Assembly (NCBI RefSeq): GCF_003762835.1
Contig: NZ_RJWA01000006.1
Span: 124,001 to 188,000, forward strand
Reading direction: 5' to 3'
Source: Micromonospora sp. HM5-17
Lineage (GTDB): Bacteria > Actinomycetota > Actinomycetes > Mycobacteriales > Micromonosporaceae
Length of the DNA: 64,000 nt
The notes below the pieces were generated by a model. It made no database searches. It was not told the DNA's origin and saw only the letters and a list, made by a program, of their open reading frames with translations. Positions 9,716 through 18,947 of this stretch are shown one piece after another. Position 1 is the stretch's first letter; each line of letters opens with the position of its first letter. The position numbers and the translations under genes were made by a program.

Positions 9716-10507
9716 GTGCAGATCAATCCGGGTGCCGCCGAGTTTCCGCACCGGCAGATCGCCGATCAGCTCCGAGCCAGGGTGCGCGCCGGCGACTGGG
9801 CGCCGGGGGAACGGCTCCCCTCCATCCCGGCCATCGCCGAGATGTTCGGCGTGGCCAAGCAGACCGTGCAGCGGGCGATCGACCAGCTCCGGGTCGAGGG
9901 CGTCTTGATCACCAAGCCCGGCTCCGGCACGTACGTCCGCGGCACCCGGCGACGGCTGAACCGGCTCTCCCGCGGACGGTACGGCGGACACCGGGGCTAC
10001 CACGCGGACCTCGCGGCCCGGTACCGGCAACAGCTGGTCCAGGTCGGCCGCGCCCCGGCGCCGCCCGAGGTCGCCGACGCGTTCGGGGTACGCGACGGCA
10101 CCGAGCTGATCGTCCGGCGGCACCTGGTCCGCACCGAGGACGCTCCGGTCGAGGTGGGCGCCTCCTGGTTCCGGGTCTCCGACGCCGCCGGCACCAGCCT
10201 GGAACGGATGGAGGCGTTCGGGCGCCCGCTCTACCAGGAGGCGGAGGAGGCGATCGGACGCCGCTACGTCTCCGCCACCGACCAGATCAGCGCCCGGCAG
10301 CCGACCCGGGAGGAGGCGGAACTCCTGCAGATCCGGCCGGACACCCCGGTGCTGCACCTGCTACACGTGGCCTACGACGCCCAGCACCGGCCGATCGAGG
10401 TGGCCCAGGCGACCTGGCCCGGCCCGATGACGACGCTCACCGAGCGGTACCAGGTGCCGGCGCCGACGCCGGACCCGGATCCCGATCCGGGACTCGTGCT
10501 CGGCTGA
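9716..10507 (+). CDS. GntR-family transcriptional regulator with UTRA domain
   Basis: The 263-residue protein has an N-terminal winged helix (residues about 10-75, with LPSIPAIAEMFGVAKQTVQRAIDQLR as the recognition helix and GSGTYVRG as the wing tip). A UTRA effector-binding domain (about 100-250) follows, as in the HutC subfamily. GTG 9716 is chosen because AAAGGAG lies eight bases upstream; the frame is open 40 codons further but that stretch runs through the operator palindromes. It probably represses itself through the paired CTAGG sites. The ligand and regulon are not evident. No adjacent target operon is seen on this strand. Confidence 0.88.
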   Translation: MQINPGAAEFPHRQIADQLRARVRAGDWAPGERLPSIPAIAEMFGVAKQTVQRAIDQLRVEGVLITKPGSGTYVRGTRRRLNRLSRGRYGGHRGYHADLAARYRQQLVQVGRAPAPPEVADAFGVRDGTELIVRRHLVRTEDAPVEVGASWFRVSDAAGTSLERMEAFGRPLYQEAEEAIGRRYVSATDQISARQPTREEAELLQIRPDTPVLHLLHVAYDAQHRPIEVAQATWPGPMTTLTERYQVPAPTPDPDPDPGLVLG

Positions 10508-10595
10508 CCACCGGGCGAACGGCCGGCGCGAATGGCCCATTCGACCGATGCGAGCGCGCGATCGGGAGGGCCGGCGCGACGCCCGCCCGCCGCGT

Positions 10596-11834
10596 CTACA
10601 GCCGGACCCCGAGCAGGGCGTCCACGGTGGCGGCCAGCAGCCGGGGACCGTCCGGGTCGCGGCCCGCCCCGGCCAGGGTGGCGTCGACCCAACGGTCGAT
10701 CAGGGCCAGCGCACCCGGGGTGTCGAGATCGTCGGCGAGCCGCTCGCGTACCCCGGCCAGCAGCTCGGCCCCGGCGGCGCCCTGCGGCGCCGCCGCCGCC
10801 TCCCGCCAGCGCGCCAGCCGCTGCGTGCCGGCCTTGAGCACGTCGTCGGTCCACTCGCGGTCGCTGCGGTAGTGGCCGGAGAGCAGCCCCAGCCGCACCG
10901 CCATCGGGTCCACCCCGTCGGCGCGCAACCGGCTGACGAAGACCAGGTTGCCCAGGGACTTGGACATCTTCTCCCCGTCCAGGCCGATCATGCCGGCGTG
11001 TACGTAGTGTCCGGCGAACGGCGCCATCCCGGTCAGTCGCTCCGCATGCGCAGCCGAACACTCGTGGTGCGGGAAGAGCAGGTCGTTGCCGCCGCCCTGA
11101 ACGTCGATCCGGTACCCGAGGAGATTCAGCGCGATCACCGCGCACTCGATGTGCCACCCCGGACGGCCGGGGCCGAGCGACCCGCCCGGCCAGGACGGTT
11201 CGCCGTCCCGCGCCCCACGCCAGAGCAGCGGGTCCAGCGGGTCCCGCTTGCCGGCCCGCTCCGGGTCGCCACCCCGCTCCGCGAAGAGCGCCAGCATCTC
11301 CTCCCGGGACAGGTTGGACTCGTAGCCGAACCGCGGGGCCGCGGCGATGTCGAAGTAGACGTCGCCGCTCCCGTCGTCGAGGCGGTACGCCGCGCCGTCG
11401 TCCAGCAGCGTTCGGACCTTCTCGGCGATCGCCGGAATCGACTCGACGGCGCCCACGTAGTACGTCGGTGGGATGATCCGCAGCGCCTCCATGTCCTCCC
11501 GGAACAGCGCCGTCTCCCGCATGGCGAGCACCTTCCAGTCCTCGCCGTCCCGGGCCGCCCGCTCCAGCAGCGGATCGTCGATGTCGGTGACGTTCTGTAC
11601 GTAGCTCACCGGGTGGCCGGCGTCCCGCCAGACCCGCTGGACGAGGTCAAACGTGATCATCGTCGCCGCGTGCCCCAGGTGGGTCGCGTCGTACGGGGTG
11701 ATCCCGCAGACGTACATCGTCGCCGTGCCGGAGGGACGGGTCGGATGGACGGCGCGACGCGCCGAGTCGTACAAGGAGAGCGGCAACCCGTTGCCCGGCA
11801 ACCGAGGGATCTCGTGCCCCACCCAGGATTCCAT
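10596..11834 (-). CDS. mshC: Mycothiol ligase MshC (Cys:GlcN-Ins ligase)
   Basis: MshC joins L-cysteine to GlcN-inositol in mycothiol synthesis and derives from cysteinyl-tRNA synthetase. The 412-residue product has the family start MESW, the zinc and HIGH-like region ([25 protein letters not shown], residues about 40-65) and the KMSKS-type loop EKMSKSLGN. Its length is that of MshC and not of CysS, which is longer and carries an anticodon-binding domain. ATG 11834 matches the family. A GTG lies three codons upstream. It is the last gene of a leftward group with the SCO1664-like and DUF3090 genes, an order conserved in actinobacteria. Confidence 0.96.
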   Translation of the reverse strand: MESWVGHEIPRLPGNGLPLSLYDSARRAVHPTRPSGTATMYVCGITPYDATHLGHAATMITFDLVQRVWRDAGHPVSYVQNVTDIDDPLLERAARDGEDWKVLAMRETALFREDMEALRIIPPTYYVGAVESIPAIAEKVRTLLDDGAAYRLDDGSGDVYFDIAAAPRFGYESNLSREEMLALFAERGGDPERAGKRDPLDPLLWRGARDGEPSWPGGSLGPGRPGWHIECAVIALNLLGYRIDVQGGGNDLLFPHHECSAAHAERLTGMAPFAGHYVHAGMIGLDGEKMSKSLGNLVFVSRLRADGVDPMAVRLGLLSGHYRSDREWTDDVLKAGTQRLARWREAAAAPQGAAGAELLAGVRERLADDLDTPGALALIDRWVDATLAGAGRDPDGPRLLAATVDALLGVRL

Positions 11835-12011
11835 GGTCACCACCCTAGCCAGCCGGGAGGAGTGGATCTCGCGGCTGGGTGGGTCGAGTGATCGGACCGA
11901 CAGCGGCTCCCGGGCCGCCGGACGCCCGCCGTGACGGGTAGCGCCCGGCAGCCCGGACGGGTGGTCTCCGGCGTGGGTGGGACCGGCCCGACCGAGGCGA
12001 CCCGGGGACGG

Positions 12012-12830
12012 TCAGATCGGCGGCCAGGGGATCGCCGGCCAGTCGTCCGAGGGCACCGGGAAGCGGTTGGTCTCCAGGAGCCGGGCCACCCGCCGGGCGG
12101 TCGCGGCGACCTCCGCGGTGGTCAGGTGTTCGGCCAGGGTCTCCCCGAGCGGGCCGGCGAGTGCCGCGGCCAGCCCCGCCAGCATCTCCCGGGCGTCCGG
12201 AGGCAGCGGGCGGCGCGACCAGCCCCAGAGCACCGTCCGCAGCTTGTCCTCCACGTGGAAACAGACCCCGTGGTCGACGCCGTAGATCCGGTCGTCCGGG
12301 CCGTACAGCACGTGGCCACCCTTGCGGTCGGCGTTGTTGAGCACCGCGTCGAGCACCGCGAGCCGGGCCAGCCGCGGATCGTCGGCGTGGGCGAGCGCGT
12401 ACGGTGCGCCGTCGTCGTCGCGCGCCGCGGCCACCGGGAACCACCGGGGCGGGAGGCTGCCGGCGGGCACGAACCCGACCAGCGGCTCGGCGTGCTCCGG
12501 CTCGTCGATCCAGAGCTGACAGGCGCCCGGGCCGAGCGGGCCGTCCCGCAGCACGGTCGGCGGGACGAGATCCCACCCGCTGGCGTGCGACACCAGATAG
12601 GCCGCGACCTCGCGGTCGGCGAGGGTGCCGTCCGGGAAGTCCCAGAGGGGCCGCTCCCCGCGGATCGGCTTGTAGACGCAGCGCGCCGTGACGCCGTCCA
12701 GGGACAGGAACGCCCGCAGGGTGGTGTTCGAGGCGTCGACGAGCCGCCCCTCCACCTCCAGTTCGCCGGAGCGCAGGAGGCGCAGCGCGTCACTCTCGTC
12801 CAGCACGGGCCGCAGCTCGGACGAGGTCAC
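12012..12830 (-). CDS. SCO1664-family protein (kinase-like fold)
   Basis: The 272-residue protein belongs to a conserved actinobacterial family normally encoded next to mshC. The segment AVLDAVLNNADRKGGHVLYG (about residues 175-195) and YGVDHGVCFH resemble the catalytic loop (D-x4-N-x-D-R-K-x-G-H) and metal-binding motif of phosphatidylinositol-3/4-kinase-like and HipA-like folds. An ATP-dependent activity is therefore plausible but has not been shown. The start is GTG 12830, only 31 bases after the stop of the DUF3090 gene, so both are probably cotranscribed. Confidence 0.85.
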   Translation of the reverse strand: MTSSELRPVLDESDALRLLRSGELEVEGRLVDASNTTLRAFLSLDGVTARCVYKPIRGERPLWDFPDGTLADREVAAYLVSHASGWDLVPPTVLRDGPLGPGACQLWIDEPEHAEPLVGFVPAGSLPPRWFPVAAARDDDGAPYALAHADDPRLARLAVLDAVLNNADRKGGHVLYGPDDRIYGVDHGVCFHVEDKLRTVLWGWSRRPLPPDAREMLAGLAAALAGPLGETLAEHLTTAEVAATARRVARLLETNRFPVPSDDWPAIPWPPI

Positions 12831-12861
12831 CGGGACGACCCCGGGCCGGGGTGCGGACCGC

Positions 12862-13434
12862 TCACCGGTGGTAGCCGTTGTGACGCGGACAGAGGTGCCC
12901 GGTCGGGTCGAGCGGCTGGCCGCAGAGCGGGCAGGGCGGGCGGCCGGCGGCCACCACGCGCCGGGCCCGATCGATGAACTCCCGGGCCGCCTGCGGGGTG
13001 AGCCGGACCCGCAGCCGGTCGAGGTCGTCGCCCGGCTCGTCCTCGCTCCCGGCCCCCTCCGCGCCGCCCATCTCGACCTCCGCCTCCGTCTCGCCGGCGG
13101 CGATAGCCTCGATCACCACCGTGGCGGTGTCGACGTCGAAGGCCAGCCCCAGGGTGCCGACCCGAAACTCCTCGTCGACCGGTGTCTCGAGCGGCTCGTT
13201 GTCCGGGCTGGTCTGCGGCGAGTCGGGCAGCTCGATCCCGAACCGACGGTGCGCCTCGGTCAGCAGCTCCTCGAGCTTCTCGGCGAGCAGCGACACCTGG
13301 ACCTTCTCCAGGGAGACGCTGACCAGGCGCCCGCCACCGCGTGCCTGGAGAAAGAACGTCCGGTCGCCCGGCGGCCCCACGGTCCCGGCGACGAACCGCT
13401 CGGGCGGCTCGAATGCGTGCACCTGGTGGGTCAT
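12862..13434 (-). CDS. DUF3090 family protein
   Basis: The 190-residue protein starts MTHQVHAFEPPERFVAGTVG, which is the family N terminus, at ATG 13434. A zinc-ribbon-like tail CPLCGQPLDPTGHLCPRH closes the protein, with the first pair CxxC and the second set C-P-R-H. Middle segments are rich in acidic residues. The function of the family is unknown. The gene stands in the conserved block phosphomutase-like, DUF3090, SCO1664-like, mshC, which suggests a shared role but does not prove one. Confidence 0.9.
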   Translation of the reverse strand: MTHQVHAFEPPERFVAGTVGPPGDRTFFLQARGGGRLVSVSLEKVQVSLLAEKLEELLTEAHRRFGIELPDSPQTSPDNEPLETPVDEEFRVGTLGLAFDVDTATVVIEAIAAGETEAEVEMGGAEGAGSEDEPGDDLDRLRVRLTPQAAREFIDRARRVVAAGRPPCPLCGQPLDPTGHLCPRHNGYHR

Positions 13435-13612
13435 ACCCACGACCCTATCCGGCCCGGTACCACGCCGTGCAGCCCACCGACCCGAATCAGCGGACGGCCC
13501 GCCGCCGCGCGGGGCGGTCCACCCGGCGCACGGTACCGGCCGGTGGCCGCGGCCGGGCCACAGGCGCCCGAGGGGGCGCCGCGACGCGGGCGACCCGGGT
13601 CCCGCCCGGGTG

Positions 13613-14395
13613 TCACCGCCGGGCATCCGCCGCCGGGGCCGAGTCAGCCCGGTCCACGGCCTGCGCCGGGGCGGTGACCGCCTCGGTCCCCGCGCTGACC
13701 GCGCCCACCCCACCACCGACCGGGGCGTCGGAGTCGGCCGCCCGGACCGCCCGGCGCCGCCGGGACCGCTTCGGCGGCACCAGTCCGGCCAGGTCGCCGC
13801 CGGTGTCGTTGAGCCGTAGCAGGAACGGCCGCACCGGGGTGTACCGGATCCCGGTCACCGAACCCGGGTCGACCACGATCCGCTGGAACAGGTCCAGGTG
13901 TACGCCGAGCGCGTCCGCGACGATGGCCTTGATCACATCTCCGTGGCTGCACGCCAGCCAGATCGCATCCGGGCCGTGCTCGGCGGTGATCCGGGCGTCC
14001 CACCGTCGGACCGTCGCGACGGCCCGGGCCGCCATCGCCGCCATCGACTCGCCGTCGGGAAAGACCGCCGCGCTCGGGTGCTGCTGGACGACCTGCCACA
14101 GTGGATCCTTGGCCAGCTTCTTCAACGGCTGGCCCTGCCAGCCACCGTAGTCACACTCGACCAACCCGTCCTCGACCACCGGCGTCGCGTCCGGGAGTGC
14201 CAGGTCCAGCGTCTGGCGGCACCGGATCAGCGGACTGGTGACCACCGCGGCCAACGGCAGCGCGCGAAGCCGCGCCCCCACCGCGACCGCCTGTGCCCGG
14301 CCGGTCTCGTCCAGTTCGACGGGCTGGCGCCCGGCCAGGCCGCCGTCGGCGTTCGCCGTGGTCCGGCCGTGCCGGAGGAGCAGAAGGGTTGCCAC
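13613..14395 (-). CDS. Histidine-phosphatase (phosphoglycerate-mutase-like) family protein
   Basis: The N-terminal LLLLRHGRTTAN carries the catalytic RHG motif (His9) used by histidine phosphatases. The second conserved block, AIWLACSHGDVIKAIVADALG, gives the second active-site His. The first 225 residues form the enzyme; the last 35 are basic and low in complexity (KRSRRRRAVRA then Ala/Val-rich). It matches the actinobacterial MSMEG_4193-type group annotated as putative phosphomutases. Whether it is a mutase or a phosphatase cannot be said. It is the first gene of the DUF3090 and mshC block. Confidence 0.88.
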   Translation of the reverse strand: MATLLLLRHGRTTANADGGLAGRQPVELDETGRAQAVAVGARLRALPLAAVVTSPLIRCRQTLDLALPDATPVVEDGLVECDYGGWQGQPLKKLAKDPLWQVVQQHPSAAVFPDGESMAAMAARAVATVRRWDARITAEHGPDAIWLACSHGDVIKAIVADALGVHLDLFQRIVVDPGSVTGIRYTPVRPFLLRLNDTGGDLAGLVPPKRSRRRRAVRAADSDAPVGGGVGAVSAGTEAVTAPAQAVDRADSAPAADARR

Positions 14396-14467
14396 GAACC
14401 CACCCTACGGCGCCCGGGGGCCAGGGGCGGGCCGCCTCCGGCCCGCCACGCTGGCCCGCACCCCGGT

Positions 14468-15301
14468 TCAGGTCGCCGAGATGGTTCCCGTGCTGAGCAG
14501 CGCCAGGACCAGGCTGCCGAGCGCCACCCGGTAGAGGACGAAGACGTACAGGCTGTGGTGCGCGACATAGCGCAGCAGCCAGGCGATGCTGGCGTAGCCG
14601 AGGCCGAAGGCGATCAGCGTGGCCACGACCATCTGTGCCGGCGTCGGGATGGAGCCGCCACCACTGGTGTCAAAGACGTCCGGAATGCTGAACACCCCGG
14701 ACATCACCACCGCCGGGATGGCCAGGAGGAAGGAGTACCGGGCCGCGGCCTCCCGGGTGAGGTTGAGGAAGAGTCCCGCGGTCAGCGTGCCGCCGGACCG
14801 GGACACCCCCGGAATCAGCGCCATCGCCTGGGCGAAGCCCATGATGATGCCGTCGCGCAGCGTGAAGTGCTCGATCCGTCGGGTCTGCCGGCCCCAGTAC
14901 TCGGCGAAGGCCAGTACGAACGCGAAGACGATCAAGGTGGTGGCGACCAGCCAGAGGTTACGGGCGGCGGTACGGATCTGGTCCTTGAAGAGGAAGCCGA
15001 AGACCCCGATCGGAATCGAGCCGACGATGACGTACCACGCCATCCGGTAGTCGAGGCTCGACCGGACCGACGGGTCCCAGATCCCGACCAGCCAGGTCCG
15101 GGTGATCCGCCAGATGTCCTTGGCGAAGTAGAGCAGCACGGCGGCCTCGGTACCAAGCTGGGTGACCGCGGTGAAGGACGCACCGGCGTCCTGTTCGAAG
15201 AAGATCGCCGAGGTGATCCGCAGATGGCCCGACGAACTCACCGGAAGAAACTCGGTGAGGCCCTGGACGATTCCCAGGACGATCGCCTCGATCCAGCTCA
15301 C
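14468..15301 (-). CDS. uppP: Undecaprenyl-diphosphatase
   Basis: UppP (BacA) removes a phosphate from undecaprenyl diphosphate so that the lipid carrier for peptidoglycan can be reused. It confers bacitracin tolerance. The 277-residue polytopic membrane protein starts [27 protein letters not shown], the defining (E/Q)[14 protein letters not shown] motif (residues about 14-27). The second signature [16 protein letters not shown] lies at about 165-180. Seven or eight hydrophobic segments are visible. Confidence 0.96.
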   Translation of the reverse strand: MSWIEAIVLGIVQGLTEFLPVSSSGHLRITSAIFFEQDAGASFTAVTQLGTEAAVLLYFAKDIWRITRTWLVGIWDPSVRSSLDYRMAWYVIVGSIPIGVFGFLFKDQIRTAARNLWLVATTLIVFAFVLAFAEYWGRQTRRIEHFTLRDGIIMGFAQAMALIPGVSRSGGTLTAGLFLNLTREAAARYSFLLAIPAVVMSGVFSIPDVFDTSGGGSIPTPAQMVVATLIAFGLGYASIAWLLRYVAHHSLYVFVLYRVALGSLVLALLSTGTISAT

Positions 15302-15374
15302 CCTCGCACCTCACTCCGCAGCACGGCCTGCCCTTCGCTCGATCCCATCGACGGCCCCGGAGGGCCATCCCACG

Positions 15375-16427
15375 TCATTCGCCCACCCCGGCGCGCTCCA
15401 GCGCGGCCACACAGGCGCGCAGCGTCCGGATCCCGCTCTCCACGTCCGCCACGAAGAGGCTGACCGAGAGGGTGGTCACCCCGGCCGCGGCGTACTCGCG
15501 CATCCGGTCGGCGATCCGGTCCACCGGCCCGAGCAGCGACGTCCGGTCGATGAACTCGAACGGCACCGCCGCCGCGGCGTCGCGATGGCGCTTCGCGAGG
15601 TAGAGATCCTGCACCTCGCGGGCCGCGTCCCCGTAGCCCATCCGGATGGCGAGCTGGTTGTAGAAGTTCTGCTCCCGGCTTCCCATGCCGCCGACGTAGA
15701 GCGCCGCGTACCAGCGGACCAGGTCGGCGCAGGCGGCGACGTCGTCGCCGAGGACCACGGGTACGGTCGGCACGACGTCGAACCCGGAGAGGTCCTTGCC
15801 GGCCCGGGCGCGCCCGGCGGCGACGGAGGCGAGCTGCTCCGCCGCAAAGTCCGGCGCGTAGAAGACCGCCAGCCAGCCGTCGGCGATCTCGCCGGCGAGT
15901 TCCAGGTTCCGCGGCCCCACCGCGGCCAGGTAGAGCGGGATTCGTTCGCGGGGCGGGTGGAAGCCGAGCCGGAGCGCCTTGCCCGGGCCGCCGGGCAGCG
16001 GGAGTTGGTAGTGCGCGCCGTCGTACCGCACCGGCTTGCGGGCCAGCGCGAGTCGGACGATGTCGACGTACTCGCGGGTCCGGGCGAGCGGGCGGGCGAA
16101 CCGCACCCCGTGCCAGCCCTCGGAGACCTGCGGGCCGGAGACGCCGAGGCCGAGCCGGAACCGGCCGCCCGAGATCGCGTCGAGGGTCGCCGCCGTCATC
16201 GCCGTCGCCGCCGGGCTGCGCGCCGGGATCTGCATCACGGCCGAGCCAAGGTCGATCCGCTCGGTCTGGCCCGCCAGCCAGGCCAGCACGCTGGGCGAAT
16301 CCGAGCCGTACGCCTCGGCGGCCCAGACCACCGAGAAGCCGAGCCGGTCCGCCTCCCGGGCGAGGGCCAGATGGTCGGCCGGGGTACTCCACGGCGTCTG
16401 GTAGCCAAGGCTGAGCCCGAGTCGCAC
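15375..16427 (-). CDS. LLM-class F420-dependent oxidoreductase
   Basis: The 350-residue protein has the luciferase-like monooxygenase TIM-barrel pattern: RLGLSLGYQTPW at the start, FSVVWAAEAYG, RIDLGSAVMQIPARSP, and LGVSGPQVSEGWHG. This combination is typical of F420-dependent members in actinobacteria. GTG 16427 is preferred because GGGGGAGACGGAG precedes it. The frame is open 46 codons further upstream without a good site. The substrate is unknown. It is followed on the same strand by uppP after 73 bases. Confidence 0.87.
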   Translation of the reverse strand: MRLGLSLGYQTPWSTPADHLALAREADRLGFSVVWAAEAYGSDSPSVLAWLAGQTERIDLGSAVMQIPARSPAATAMTAATLDAISGGRFRLGLGVSGPQVSEGWHGVRFARPLARTREYVDIVRLALARKPVRYDGAHYQLPLPGGPGKALRLGFHPPRERIPLYLAAVGPRNLELAGEIADGWLAVFYAPDFAAEQLASVAAGRARAGKDLSGFDVVPTVPVVLGDDVAACADLVRWYAALYVGGMGSREQNFYNQLAIRMGYGDAAREVQDLYLAKRHRDAAAAVPFEFIDRTSLLGPVDRIADRMREYAAAGVTTLSVSLFVADVESGIRTLRACVAALERAGVGE

Positions 16428-16781
16428 TGCTCCGTCTCCCCCTGTCGTCGCGAGTCGCATCAGGGTACGCAATCCGCTCGGCGGGCCGACGACCGGTGGG
16501 GGCACCGCGCCGATCCGGCTCGTCAGGACGGTCGGCGGCCCCCGGCGGCCGGACGGTCGGGGCACGGCGGCGCCACCGAGCCGGACGGTCGGGCGACGGA
16601 TGGCTGGGCCGGAGGGGCCGGGAACGCGGAACCGCGCGGCCCGCGAACCGCCGCACCGGGAGTCGACCCGGGAGCGGTGATGTCCGTAGCGTGCCCGGAC
16701 GTCGGGTTTGTGGCGCGGCGCGCACCGGCAATAGCGGGAGCGAGGATATCCGGGCGACCAGGTTCTGAATAGAGTTCAACC
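16428..16781. other. Divergent intergenic region with a GGACGGTCGG short repeat
   Basis: No gene is recognised in these 354 bases between two divergent oxidoreductases. The decamer GGACGGTCGG occurs three times within about 75 bases (near 16525, 16552 and 16584). The stretch just before the aldo/keto reductase start is more AT-rich than its surroundings and probably holds its promoter. Confidence 0.4.
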
Positions 16782-17753
16782 ATGCAACAGCGGCCGCTCG
16801 GCCGAAGCGGGCTGGCGGTCTCCCGGCTCGCTCTCGGCACCATGACCTGGGGTCGGGACACCGACGCGGACGACGCTGCCGCACAACTGAAGAGTTACCT
16901 GGACGCGGGGGGCAATCTTATCGACACCGCCGACGTCTACAGCGACGGGGACGCGGAGGCGGTCATCGGCTCGCTCCTCGGCACGCTGGTGCCCCGCGAC
17001 GACGTGCTGATCTCCACCAAGGCCGGGCTCCGGCCGGGCTCCCCGCGACGCCGTGACGGTTCCCGGGCACACCTGCTGCGTACGCTGGACGCCTCACTAC
17101 GCCGGCTCGGCACCGAATACGTCGACCTGTGGCAGGTGCACGGCTACGACCCCGCCACCCCCCTGGAGGAGACCCTGGCGGCGCTGGACTACGCGGTGAC
17201 CAGCGGGCGGGTCCGCTACGTCGGTGTGTCGAACTTCTCCGGTTGGCAGACCGCGCAGGCGGCCACCTGGCAGGCCGCGTTCCCCGGCCGGGCCCCGGTG
17301 GTCGCGGTCCAGGTCGAGTACTCGCTCCTGGAGCGCGGCATCGAGCGGGAGGTGCTGCCCGCCTGCCTGAGCCTGGGGCTCGGGATCCTGCCGTGGTCCC
17401 CGCTCGGCCGTGGGGTGCTGACCGGGAAGTACCGGCACGGCCGCCCGGCCGACTCGCGGGCCGCCTCCCCGCACTTCGAACGCTTCGTCGCCCGGTACCT
17501 GGAGCCCCGCTGCTCCAGCATCGTGGAGGCGGTCGCCACCGCCGCGAACGGACTGGGCGTCTCACCGCTGGAGGTGGCCCTCGCCTGGGTCCGGGACCGT
17601 CCCGGCGTGGTCGCCCCGATCCTCGGGGCCCGGACCGTCGGGCAACTGGTCGGTGCCCTCCGGGTCGAGCGGATGACGCTGCCGGAGGAGATCGCCCGGG
17701 CCCTCGACGATGTCTCCGCCACGCCGCTCGGCTATCCGGAGCGGGACGGCTGA
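16782..17753 (+). CDS. Aldo/keto reductase
   Basis: The 323-residue protein starts with MQQRPLGRSGLAVSRLALGTMTWG, and the catalytic tetrad is visible: Asp and Tyr in LIDTADVYSDG, Lys in VLISTKAG, and His in LWQVHGYD. The cofactor-binding IILGAR-like motif near the C terminus reads VAPILGARTVGQL. It is an NADPH-dependent carbonyl reductase of the AKR11/12 type. The physiological substrate cannot be told from sequence. It is monocistronic or loosely linked to the DUF5703 gene 106 bases downstream. Confidence 0.9.
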   Translation: MQQRPLGRSGLAVSRLALGTMTWGRDTDADDAAAQLKSYLDAGGNLIDTADVYSDGDAEAVIGSLLGTLVPRDDVLISTKAGLRPGSPRRRDGSRAHLLRTLDASLRRLGTEYVDLWQVHGYDPATPLEETLAALDYAVTSGRVRYVGVSNFSGWQTAQAATWQAAFPGRAPVVAVQVEYSLLERGIEREVLPACLSLGLGILPWSPLGRGVLTGKYRHGRPADSRAASPHFERFVARYLEPRCSSIVEAVATAANGLGVSPLEVALAWVRDRPGVVAPILGARTVGQLVGALRVERMTLPEEIARALDDVSATPLGYPERDG

Positions 17754-17859
17754 GTCGGACGCGGACGGCCCCCGCGGGGTGATCGGTCCGGAGCCGGCAG
17801 CCGAGGTCACGCCCGTGAAGGACTGGTGTCGCTCCATCGGGGTCGGCAGGATAGAGGAC

Positions 17860-18051
17860 ATGGACTACGAATACGCGCCGTTACGGTTACCGCCGAATGT
17901 CGACCGTGTGACCGCGACGGCGCAGCTGGCGGTCCAGGCCGAGTTCTCCGGGTGGGAACTGGCCCGGGTCCGCCTCTACCGGGACGGCACCCGCCAGGTG
18001 GTGTTGCGGCGCCGGGTGATCGACCGGCCCCAGCCCGGCCTGTCGTACTGA
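17860..18051 (+). CDS. DUF5703 family small protein
   Basis: This 63-residue protein begins MDYEYAPLRLPPNVDR at ATG 17860, behind ATAGAGGAC. The conserved block is FSGWELARVRLYRDGTRQVVLRRRVI, a short beta-sheet-like segment typical of DUF5703 in actinobacteria. Its function is unknown. An upstream extension of the frame is not conserved. Codon use is like that of its neighbours. Confidence 0.82.
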   Translation: MDYEYAPLRLPPNVDRVTATAQLAVQAEFSGWELARVRLYRDGTRQVVLRRRVIDRPQPGLSY

Positions 18052-18144
18052 CGCCGGTCGGGACACCGCTGCGGCCCCACCGGTCCCGTGCCGTGCCCGG
18101 TCCCGCGATGACGGGGCCGGGCAGGCGCGAGCCGGGCGCCGGTC

Positions 18145-18813
18145 CTACCGGGCCTGTTCGATCTCCTCCTCGGCGTCCGACAGGAACGGGTGCTCGTCCA
18201 GCCGGCCGACGAGGCGGTCGTCCGGCCCCGGGGCAAACGGGCCGCTGCTGTCCTCGTCATCGAAGGACTCCAGGTCGAGCGGCACCGCCACCTCGCTGAC
18301 CATCACCACACCGTCGAGCGGCTCCAGTTCGGGAACGTCCAGGGCACTGAGCGACCCGTCGCCGGCCTGGAGCAGCTCCAGCACCGCCTCGCCGACGCCC
18401 TCGACCGGCGCCGACTCCTCGTCCTCGGGCACGCCGGCCCGGCGCGCCGCCTGGGCCGCCCGGAGCAGCGCCGCCACGCTCGGCACCCGGTAGTCGCGGC
18501 GCTGGCGTACCGAGAGGACCATCGGGTGCGGGTCGCTCGGCTCCCCGCCGTCGCCCCCGCCGGGCCCGGCGCCGAAGCGCTCGTCCGCCTCGTCGGGATC
18601 GATCGCCTCGACGTCCCAGGGCGTCACCTCCCCGAAGGCGTCGAGCAGGAGTTCGTCGTACTCGAACGACGCGTTGTTGAGCTCGACGTACGCCTGCCAG
18701 ACCGCGTCGTCGTCGATCCGGCCGTTGGCGGCCCGGACCGCGGCGAGGTGTGCCCGGGCGGTCTCGATGACCCGCTCCAGGGCGGCGTCCAGCTCGGCGT
18801 GCTGGTCGGTCAT
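18145..18813 (-). CDS. Conserved actinobacterial hypothetical protein, acidic
   Basis: The 222-residue soluble protein is strongly acidic. The N-terminal half is helical (ALERVIETARAHLAAVRAANGRIDDDAVWQAYVELNNASFEYDELLLDAFGEVTPWDVE), and a short conserved VLSVRQRRDYRVPS segment lies at about 105-118. The C terminus is low in complexity and rich in Glu, Asp and Pro. I do not recognise a functional domain. The start ATG 18813 is supported by the helix pattern. It is divergently placed from nothing obvious and is 134 bases before the M20 peptidase gene on the same strand. Confidence 0.7.
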   Translation of the reverse strand: MTDQHAELDAALERVIETARAHLAAVRAANGRIDDDAVWQAYVELNNASFEYDELLLDAFGEVTPWDVEAIDPDEADERFGAGPGGGDGGEPSDPHPMVLSVRQRRDYRVPSVAALLRAAQAARRAGVPEDEESAPVEGVGEAVLELLQAGDGSLSALDVPELEPLDGVVMVSEVAVPLDLESFDDEDSSGPFAPGPDDRLVGRLDEHPFLSDAEEEIEQAR

Positions 18814-18947
18814 GGTGTGGTCTGTCCCTTCAGTACGACGTCGACGGCGCCGGGACCGCCGGGCGGCGGGAACCGACGCAGCCGGAGAAACGTGGCTGGG
18901 CGGTGGCTGGGCGGACCGGAAGGACCGGAGGAGACAGGTCGGCCGGG